The position numbers and the translations under genes were made by a program. Under the pieces are notes generated by a model that worked only from the letters and a program-made list of their open reading frames with translations, was not told where the DNA came from and made no database searches. Positions 56,001 through 64,000 of a stretch of 64,000 nucleotides of DNA are shown here, piece by piece; within the stretch, counting starts at the first letter, position 1; every line of letters begins with the position of its first letter. The DNA lies in contig JBANAY010000003.1 of NCBI GenBank assembly GCA_037952775.1, forward strand, positions 124,001 to 188,000. The letters are read 5' to 3'. Source of the DNA: Clonostachys chloroleuca. Lineage: Eukaryota > Ascomycota > Sordariomycetes > Hypocreales > Bionectriaceae.

Positions 56001-56917
56001 CCATTTTTGGCGATACCAAATGGAAGTTCCATGTCAAACTGCTCCACAGCATGTTGATTATAAATGAATTCTGGTCCAGCCTCGTCAGGAGCTGCGGATA
56101 TATCAAAAGAGTCAAAAATCTCAACGCTGGCAGGTTGCGATCGTTGTTGAGGCCCCCATAGGAAGAGGGCAGGCGAGAGAACTATTTGTATTCTCAAAAT
56201 GATCAGAGATGAGATGATCAGAGCCACTAGGACATGTTTGCGTTGGAATGAGCGGAAAAGCACCATAGGCAGTATCGTAGAAGAATAATTCAAATGATAT
56301 GCCTTTGGATTACAACTGTCCGAGTACTGTATAAGCGCCCAAGGGTAATATCGCAACACTTGAAGCTCCACCCGAGATAAAAGTACAGCAACAAGAGTGA
56401 AGACTTTGAAAACTGCGTCAGTGCATTCCTATACAAGATCGCTCGAAGGAAGACATACTTGCAGTCGAGCAAATCGATACAAACATCCAAGCTCTTGGTT
56501 TGCACTGCCTATTCCCCCATCACGGTTTGAAAGGAGTAACAAGATGAGGAGCGTAATAGTGCAGCAGAGGAACCAACAGAAAAAACCGACGAGGACGGAT
56601 TTTCGGAGCCAAAAGGGCTGCCATATTGGGACACTCTCTCGATGCGCCTCAGAATCTTTTAAAGCACCCCGCTCCACTGGTGTGATGGCACCAAAATCGT
56701 CTACTGTAGGGTTTGCAAGAGTTGAATTCATGCTGGTTTGGAATTCATTGCCCTCTAGACTTCGTTGTCGATGATCGTCGTACCCTGCTTCACTAAGATA
56801 TACACTATTTGTCAGCAGGGTCGAATGGCATGATACCGGGTTTCGGATAGAGTAGTGCGCGCGCACTGCACGGGTGTATATTTTCCGCTGTGGATCGAAG
56901 TCAAAGTCCGATCCCAT
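53058..56917 (-). CDS. DUF3433-family large membrane protein, frame interrupted several times
   Basis: Fungal integral membrane protein of unknown function, normally about 1200 aa with two similar halves. The N-terminal frame (56917-56459) has PIWQPFWLRKSVLVGFF followed by a hydrophobic helix and the SANQELGCLYR region. After an intron comes VFTLVAVLLSRVELQVLRYYPW and a second helix pair. The frame shifts at the T-run (plus-strand A-run) 55650-55654, at about 55270-55290, and between 54150 and 54011. An in-frame TAA is at 54152-54154. The first intron also needs one more base next to its donor at 56458. Hydrophobic helices and many NxT/NxS sites suit a plasma-membrane or vacuolar protein. Exon limits are not settled. 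It is either indel-damaged in the assembly or a pseudogene. Confidence 0.65.
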
Positions 56918-57312
56918 TTCGCTAGCAGAGACGAAAATCTATCCAATCACTAAGCAGTAGACACGGAATATGAGTCCTGACCACTCTGGCAGAGTGCCTA
57001 TTGCAGCATTACATCTCATTACGAGATAGAAGGGCGGGTTGCACTGCCATCTGTTTCATATGTTTGTGTGCAAGGTGCACCGATACCTCCGCGCAAACGC
57101 ATCTAAGCCCTCTCTCTGTGCACACCCTTGCTAGTGGACATGTAGCCTTCAATAAGTGACTCTAACATCTATGATTTATCTGGATTTGGCTAAAGAACGG
57201 ACCATATAAAGAAGAGACTTGAATAACTAGCCACCCTTTCATCTTCACGCCAAACGTCTCTTATGTAAGGAACAAAACAATAGCAACAGCATCGAAAATA
57301 GCCGCCGACACA
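56918..57312. other. Divergent intergenic region, DUF3433 and DUF2306 genes
   Basis: About 395 bases between two divergent starts. No motif recognised. Confidence 0.45.
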
Positions 57313-58468
57313 ATGGTTATCCCATCTAAGCCTCCTGCAAACTGCTTCGTGGCAGCAATGCGGAAAATCTATAACCCTATTGGTTTCTCCCACGGGTATA
57401 ACTTCTTCTTCTGCATTCTCTTTACCTTCCCTCTCACAGCATTCTGCGCCCTAAGCATGCGTAAGATCGACTTTGGCAATGGCTTCTGTGGTAAGGGAGG
57501 TAGTGGAGGTAGTGCCTCGGCCTGATTACATAGGATTGGCATATACATGCATTTGGCAGGCGTCCTTCCAGCCAGTGTTCTCGCATGCTTTCAGTTCGTG
57601 CCCGTTATCCGCCACAAGTTCATACTGTTTCATCGCATCAGTGGCTATATAGTCCTGAGTTCCAGTGCGTTCAGCGCTGTTGGTGGTCTCTTGATCGCAC
57701 GCAACGCTTTTGGCGGTGGGCTCGATGTTCAATCTGCCTCCGGCGCTATTTTTATTCTATTCTTCGGTGCGCTTATAATGGCGTATATCAACATCAAGAG
57801 ACTACAAATTGATCAACATCGAGCATGGATGTTGCGTGCCTGGTTATGTATGTCATCTTAACCGTTATAACCTCTTCCTCTAACTAATACAGCCTAGGGC
57901 GGGACGATTCTTATGGCAAGACTTCTTGACTATCTTGTTGCAGATATCATTTCGCAAATTGGAGGTTACTATTCTGCAAGGCCATGTGGGTGGTTAAAAT
58001 TTACCATTGGAGATGTTGATAGGCTACTGCGCCTCTACCCTGACTGCTCAACCTGGCTCAGCGGAGAGAACCCAGCGCAAATGGCAGTTGTTAGAGCTGA
58101 TTCGAGAAACCCTACTTCAGCTGCAGAGGCTGTGGTTGCACATCACCTTCCATTTGGTATGTCCGTCTGGCTTGGCTTGTTTATCAGTGGTGTTGTTATT
58201 GAAATTTATGTGAGTTATACCCATTCAGAAAAACAATCCACAGAACCAATCGTTGGAGCATTGTCTAATTGGCTTATAGCTGCAGCTTACACCCAAGGAA
58301 GCAGAGAGACTTTGCATGGTGTCATACCAGAGGGAGCTCGCTGCTGGCATGAGGCATCCTGGTAGTGCTGGACTGACTAGTGATCGCCTGGGAGATGCGG
58401 ACCAATGGTATCCAAAGAATATCGAGCAATCTGCTATGTCTGGCGATGACAACTCAAACAAGGAGTAA
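57313..58468 (+). CDS. DUF2306-family membrane protein, with probable indels at two splice junctions
   Basis: Predicted multi-pass membrane protein of unknown function. It begins MRKIYNPIGFSHGYNFFF at residue 16 and continues with MHLAGVLPASVLACFQFVPVIRHKF, IARNAFGGGLDVQS and IKRLQIDQHRAWMLRAWL, all hallmarks of the family. A likely intron 57491-57533 (GTAAGG to ATAG) is one base out of phase, repaired by one more G at its donor. A second intron after RAWL (from about 57849 to about 57897) is also one base out, at a GGG run. The last exon, 58280-58468, joins cleanly at EIY|LQLTPKEAERLCMVSYQREL and ends DRLGDADQWYP. Total size near 330 aa. The call is firm for family, less so for integrity. 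Confidence 0.7.
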
Positions 58469-58891
58469 CCCACGGCTTCAGCTTCCGCTTCAACCTAAAC
58501 AGGGGCATCGTCACATTGCCAAAGCAGCTGTGACCTCTACAAGAGTTAGGTTTGCCTAATACTCAGCCTTGGCACAGACATAGCTGCTGTTGCTTGTTCA
58601 TAGCAGCCGTTTCTGCACCTGTGATGAAGCTGTTGCTTTTTGGGGTTTTTATGGTTCTTTTCTTTTAGAAAGAAAAGAAATAGGGAGGATATATATTGGT
58701 CTATCAGGAGGTCTAAGTTGCGAGTAGTAGCAGAAAGCTGTCTCCTTAATCCTTTGTTTCTATATATTGGTATAACTTGTTTATAGTAATACTGCGAGAG
58801 AGTTTGACTATAATGGGAAACATAAATGGAAGAGGCCAGACCCGATATCTTAAGACAATGACTACTAAAGGAAAATAATTAAGTATTTTTG
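58469..58891. other. Convergent intergenic region, DUF2306 and P450 genes
   Basis: About 420 A/T-rich bases with poly-purine stretches near 58660-58690; no gene seen. Confidence 0.5.
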
Positions 58892-60481
58892 TCAGAGAGT
58901 TTCAACACAAACCCGCGTTGCCTTAATCCGAGCCTCAAATTGTTTTGGCTTAACAAACAAGAAAGTTTCCGTTGTCCATTCCTTATCCCCAATAAGGTCA
59001 AACTCGAAGTTCATCAGGAGGAGAGGTAGCAGCTTATTGATTTCCAACATTGAGATGTGCCTCCCAATGCAGGTCCTGGAACCTGCCCCAAAAGGGACCC
59101 ACGCCGCGTTGAGTGTCCTCAGCTCATCCTTGTCCGCTTCTAGCCATCTTTCAGGCCGGAACTCATGAGCATCGTTGCCAAAAACAGCCTCGTCATAATG
59201 CGCTACCCAGGTGTTAACCCCGACCACAGAGCCTTGAGGAAAGTGACGTTCGGAAATCTGCCTGCCGCCCTCTAGGACAATACGCCAGAGCGGCAGGCCA
59301 ACTGCGGCATGGACTCTAAGAGCCTCCTTGATACAGGCTTGTAAATAAGGCATCGATTGGGACTAGGAGAACGAGAAGCTCTCTCTAGTGCACTTTCCCT
59401 CAGCCTCAACGGCAAGGATCTCCCGAAGAAGGTTGTTTAGCGCCTTTGTATTTCGTGACAGATGATACAAGATAGCGGTTAAGCTCACTCCGATAGTGTC
59501 TCTTCCGGCACTGACATTGCTCCAGCCTAGTGCGAAAATGTGGCCGTCCGTCATCTTGGTTGGGACCTTGGCTTGGACATTCATGGCCTTGTCAAGGAAG
59601 TCTTCTGGTGCTTGTTGGTCTCCTGTATGTTTTGCTGTCGCTTCCTCTCCGCCAACACGCTTATCGGATCGCTGTTGCCTACGAGTAGCGATCATTCTTT
59701 TGATGAAACGCATCATCTTCCCCATCTCGGATACTCCTGAAGTAGGTATTTGCTCGAGAATAGGGTACAGATAGGGGTGAAGCTCTAGGTAGACTCCCGC
59801 CCATAACGAATAATTGTTGCCTTTGTCCAGAGCAGCCATTATGCTATCAATATCTTTCCCCTCGCTCAAGAACCCGAAAGCCTCGGAGAAGGTTATGGAT
59901 GCCATGGCGTTAAACACGTAGTACTAGAGCCAATAATCAAGCGGGATAGTTTCCCCGGTCTCCGCGAAGTGATGCAGCTTTTGCAGAAACGTTTTGTCGA
60001 TCTCGTGAATTTGAGCTTTATATGAAACTATTGTGGATATGGAGAGCATGCCTTGCACCCTGTGCCTGGACTTATTGTGTTGCTTAATGTTGGTATCTGA
60101 AAAGAGTGTTATATTCTCGGGGTCCGGGTATTTCCATGAGTCGTACCAGTCGCTTTTGGCAAAGTGACTTTCGGCTCTGTACACAGCCTTGTTGACGCTT
60201 GATATTGAATATATGTTGGGAGCAACCCTGATAATCTTGCTGTATGTCTCATGCAGCTTGATGATGTCAAGATGAAAATTGCCGGTATTGGATTTGTAGA
60301 GGTACCAGAGACGAGTATATCTGGCCCAGAAGGGGCCGGGAATATCGCTCAAAGGGGATATAAGTAGGTGGTAAATTGCATGAAGAAGCCAGCAGCTCAG
60401 CGCTGCTACAACCAGGTAGACACTCACGGAGGACCCTATAATCGCAATTTGAATATGCAGTAGAGAAGAGTTTTTGAGCAT
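58892..60481 (-). pseudogene. Cytochrome P450 (pisatin demethylase-like) with two in-frame amber codons
   Basis: An intronless P450 frame of about 529 codons, in one phase from the ATG at 60481 to the TGA at 58892, broken only by TAG at 59924-59926 and TAG at 59363-59365. N-terminus: a hydrophobic anchor, then SDIPGPFWARYTRLWYLYKS and YSKIIRVAPNIYSIS, typical of the pisatin-demethylase group. I-helix NVSAGRDTIG, K-helix EALR, PERW, and haem loop FGAGSRTCIG are all intact. The first TAG falls in LDYWL-stop-YYVFNAMASITF, where this family usually has Gln, so CAG to TAG is likely; the second follows RESFSFS. Both are explained by C-to-T change at CpA. It may have been a tailoring enzyme for the polyketide next door. 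Stop readthrough cannot be excluded by sequence. Confidence 0.8.
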
Positions 60482-61051
60482 GAAGTGAATTGTCTTGCTA
60501 TTCTCCTCTTTTTAACAAGATTGCTGCCTATTTATACAATATTTGATTAACTGTTAGTTGACTTCTTCACCGGGAATGCCGTAGTATAGGACTTGAACCT
60601 GTGATCACCACATAGATCTATTGCATCTAAGAAACTAAGCTGGTCTGAAGCTGTCTAATTAGCGATTGGCCAATCATACTGCACCGGATTAGCCGGACAC
60701 TACGGGAGCTTTCTGGTTGCGGATGCTGTGCCGACATTACATGAACCTCGCCTTCGTATCCCCGCTCTAAATTCCAACTATTCATCCATGATCCCTGTTC
60801 CTTATTCTATGTTTCTTCCCACGGTTTACTCGTTTATCATTTCCTATATCTTCCCTAGAATAGAGAAACAATCTCGTATTAAAGCATCGTTTCATTCGAC
60901 GACTCCCATAAAGGGCAAAATAAAGACTTGTTTTCGGGCCCCAGTCCCGGAAACTCCGAGGTTTCAGGGATTTCAGGTATGAGCGTATAGGTCCTTTCCA
61001 GCTGTCAGCTACTTATTTCCCTCCGTCTATTATCCTAGAGACTACCTCGAG
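60482..61051. other. Divergent intergenic region, P450 and regulator 3
   Basis: About 570 bases between divergent starts. A short plus-strand frame at 60728-60982 has no family resemblance. CGG-type elements occur near 60684-60700 and 60939-60960. Confidence 0.45.
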
Positions 61052-63622
61052 ATGAATAACCACTCTAGATTTCGGAGGTCGCGTGCTTCCAAAGCGTAAG
61101 CAGTCCATGCCCCTCTGTAAATTCTCATGCCAACTGTTAGCAACAATAGATGTGGCCGGTGTCGTGTGCAGAAAAGCAAGTGCAGCGGCTCGTATCCTTG
61201 TTTAGAATGTGTGAAGAAGAATGCACAATGCGATTTCGATCATGACTCAGAGATGGTCACTGTTTCTCGAGCGTGAGTACAAGCCGCATTACCCACGAGC
61301 GCCTCATTATAACATTTCTAGCTACCTCGCCCAACTCAAGGCCCGAATTGCCACGTTGGAACGGCACGGTGATGCTAGGGAGATAAATTCCCACATGGCA
61401 CAGTTTCAACCAAAAGGCACTCAAAAATTGAGCGCAAGAGGTCAGTCGTCGTAATGGCTCTAGAGAACTTAGCTAAGCCTACCAAGACCAAGGTAGCGGA
61501 GACTGTTCACCGGAAAAGGCCAGAGAGAGTACATCTGAGCATAAGAGGAACCCTAGTAGATTTGAAACGTTTGTGTCTTCCATAGAGCCGACTTCAAGCC
61601 CTGAGCCACCAACAGCCTTAGTCAATCCACTTGCGTCAGGCTACTCTCGATACTTCGCTGCTACAAGCGGCCGGCCAAGTATGTAAATACATTCCTTTGA
61701 TATTTCCCATTTTCCTATGCTCACTCTTATCAGTAAACCTGGGCACATGTTCAAGCTGGTCATTTGGCCGACGGGTCCTTGTAATGATGCATGAATCCGT
61801 AATGCAAGCCCCTCTGCCACTGGACAACCTCAACTTTGATGGTACGTCTTATAATTTGGGGTGGAAGCTAGATCAGCCAGTTATCCTCGGCTCTCTATCA
61901 CTCCCTACAGGAGAATACGCTTTGTGCCTCATCAGTGCCGTCAAGTTTCATTGCGGACAACTATTTCATCTCTACGATGAGAAGGATTTCATGCACCATT
62001 TCTGCCTTCATCATGAGAATCCATCCGGCTTATCGTCTCTCTGGTATGTACATTATTTGTTCATAATTGCATTCGGCGAAGCACTCGCCGCCAATGGCAA
62101 TAAGACGCGGACACCACCAGGCACAGATCGCTTCCTGCACGCCATGAAGAGGCTTAACCAGTTTGTCGTGTTTGACACATCTTGCAACCCGATAGAACTG
62201 GCCGAGTTTTTTGGTTTGCTTCCTACAGGATGGTGAGTATCGCCTATCGGCCGGATGGAGAGCGATCATTGACAAGATTGTCTTGCAGATTGGTCAAGCC
62301 ATCCGTGTGGCTCTTGGTGATGGGATGCATACCAAAATACATAGCCAAGATATGGACAGTACACGATCCGAGAGGTGCCACCATGTCTGGTGGACAATAT
62401 ATATTCTAGATCGTGAGATATCTTCTCTCATGGGTGTGCCGATGGGCATACCTGAGGAGCAAATCGAAGCGGGCTTGCCCACATTTCCGGGTCAACCCCA
62501 AAAGTCGATGGGTTTGGAGGTTCAGATCAAACTTTCCAAAGTTCTTGCACAAGTCTTACACAGTTTAGTTGATCCCTCTATCACCATTTGGATCCCGATC
62601 CTGCTAACCTTGAACACATGCAGCTGTATATGGCGCAGAGGGACGTCTAGACAAGTGCTTTCTTGCAATTATGAGGGATGCGTTGAAGAACGTTGCTAGT
62701 GTCACCGATCAGCTCAATGATTCCTTCGGGGTCGCTATGCATGGACTAGAAGGAGGTGTTTGCAGATTGTCATGTTCCCTTCATGTTCTTCACCATCAGG
62801 TATATTAGCCAGGACTGTGACAAATCTTTATTCCAAGAATACATCGCTGATGCTTTTTTTTGGTGTATTGTAATTGCAACAAGACCGCTCCTCTTCACCT
62901 TTCTACAAGCCAGACTAGGTCAGTCAGATTTATCGCTGGCCCATGTCCATTATCCTGGCAGCATTAGGAGCCTTATCCTCATGTGCATCGAGTCAGCGCA
63001 GCAAATATTAACCATACTCGCCGACTTGCAATGCGAGAACCTCTTAGGTCAGTTCATATAAAGCTTTCGGTACGTGAGGTAGTATCCGTTCGGCTTGCTA
63101 ATAGTGTGAGTACAGAATCCTTTCTACGCTTTGACCTAGGCGCTATATTTGCAGCATTAGTCGCTCTCGTCGTGGCTACCGCAATTGACGCGGCATTATT
63201 GAAGGACCAACAGTTTTGGTCAGAAAGCTTCTACAGCCTATTGAGCCACATGGTAGACAGGGGGAATATGCTGGCAGCCCAGTTCAAAGCCGAAATTGAG
63301 ATCTTGGAAGACATATGTGGTCGTTTACGGACTATTTAGGGAGCTCAAGATCATTGCCAATCTTTATCATCAGAAATAAGGCTACAACCCGCAATAATGA
63401 CTCGGAGTCTCTTATGCTGGGTACTTCGGATTAGATCCTCTTGATATAAAAGAAGAGTCGCCCAAGGCTGCAGAGGGAGATGGCGAGCTCAGGATGGTCG
63501 ACTTTGTCTGGCAAGAGGGGTATACTAAGGAGCAATTCCTTACTTTCGCAGACTCAATCGATCTTGGCTATTTAGACAGTCTGCAATTATCATCCTTTTC
63601 CCTTTTGTATTCATTGTGTTGA
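61052..63622 (+). CDS. Zn2Cys6 transcription factor (regulator 3), frame damaged
   Basis: Nuclear regulator with an N-terminal zinc cluster: A|CGRCRVQKSKCSGSYPCLEC and a last Cys before DFD, then a short coiled linker YLAQLKARIATLER. Clean exons are 61052-61095, 61150-61272, 61322-61440, 61493-61678 and from 61734. The fungal_trans region reads CSSWSFGRRVLVMMHESV, FDGTSYNLGW, then slips one base in the T-run 62207-62212. It resumes as RLSAGWRAI, IGQAIRVALGDGMH, RCHHVWWTIYILDREISSLMGVP and CIVIATRPLLFTF. The C-terminal part, SFLRFDLGAIFAALVALVVATAID and later DIKEESPKAAEGDG to SIDLGYLDSLQL, is clearly coding and ends near 63622. Some introns in the second half are unresolved. It may regulate the polyketide locus or the P450. 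Confidence 0.75.
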
Positions 63623-64000
63623 GATGTCGAGTCTGGCACCCTCCATTGCTGGTTTTTTTTGGGTTCAAACTCTTATCCGAAGCTCACGGTGTTGTTTATA
63701 AAAGCTAGAGCTTGGCCCCAAACGTGTTGCTCTTGGTTGGAGAGTGTTGCTCCTGTTTGGAAAGACTGCATGATGCCCGCTAAAACCTAAGAGAACGGGA
63801 AAAAGAGAAAGACAATCGCCCACGTTATTGATTGCATGGCTAGGACGGAGGCAGTTCCTTAATTTTATGATAAGCTAATTTCCAAATTGCCCCACTCTAC
63901 TAGCCGCTTATGAATCTTTAACTACTCGAGTTGAAATCCCTTTGTTGACAAGGATTGTCAACTGGTGGTTGTCACAGGGTAGACTAACACTGCTCGCTGA
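63623..64000. other. Right-edge noncoding region
   Basis: About 380 bases after the last regulator; contains a T-run near 63654 and a short direct repeat of TTGCTC(T/C)TG(G/T)TTGGA near 63728-63762. No gene recognised. Confidence 0.45.

Noticed and set aside
56429..56458. A 30-nt intron in the DUF3433 gene
   Set aside because: It is in phase but far below the size of every other intron here; a longer intron with one missing base at the donor matches the family better.
1..64000. tRNA, rRNA, CRISPR or transposon sequences
   Set aside because: No cloverleaf, array, transposase or long terminal repeat was recognised in reading both strands.

Overview
The window is nuclear DNA of a filamentous ascomycete (Pezizomycotina). 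Its genes are split by short GT-AG introns of about 45-90 nt. It carries three Zn2Cys6 transcription factors, fungal-type MFS carriers, P450s, a Pth11-like receptor and an iterative highly reducing polyketide synthase (HR-PKS). I cannot name the species. Exon joins below were derived by hand from splice signals, reading phase and family motifs; for most genes the exon lengths sum to a whole number of codons.

Region 1 (about 0.5-34.4 kb) reads as a large aromatic-compound catabolic cluster. In order: Zn2Cys6 regulator, arylamine N-acetyltransferase, flavin prenyltransferase (UbiX/Pad1) divergent from a UbiD-type decarboxylase, an anion:cation-symporter-family MFS permease, an FMO-like monooxygenase, a berberine-bridge-enzyme (BBE)-type oxidase divergent from a thiamine-diphosphate 2-oxoacid decarboxylase, an SDR divergent from a salicylate/3-hydroxybenzoate-hydroxylase-like flavoprotein, an aldehyde dehydrogenase, a remnant of an FMN 2-hydroxyacid dehydrogenase, an amino-acid/amine permease, a second Zn2Cys6 regulator, an FAH-family hydrolase divergent from a gentisate 1,2-dioxygenase-like cupin, and a P450. 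The simplest reading is funnelling of an aryl-2-hydroxyacid or 2-oxoacid (mandelate-like) through aldehyde and benzoate levels to gentisate, followed by ring cleavage. The palindrome TTCCGGAA recurs in several of the promoters and may be the shared operator.

Region 2 (35-37 kb) holds a Pth11-like seven-helix receptor and a gene-poor stretch. Region 3 (38.4-51.3 kb) is a compact polyketide locus: DHA2-type MFS exporter, FSH1/LovG-like serine hydrolase, and a KS-AT-DH-MT-ER-KR-ACP HR-PKS without a thioesterase. Tandem repeats lie in the intergenic regions before the exporter and between hydrolase and synthase. Region 4 (51.6-64 kb) has a secreted nucleoside hydrolase, a DUF3433 membrane protein, a DUF2306 membrane protein, a pisatin-demethylase-like P450 with two in-frame amber codons, and a third Zn2Cys6 regulator.

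At least ten conserved genes are interrupted by single-base shifts, mostly next to homopolymer runs. I think many of these are assembly indels rather than true gene death. The two stops in the 59-60 kb P450 are substitutions and look like real inactivation.
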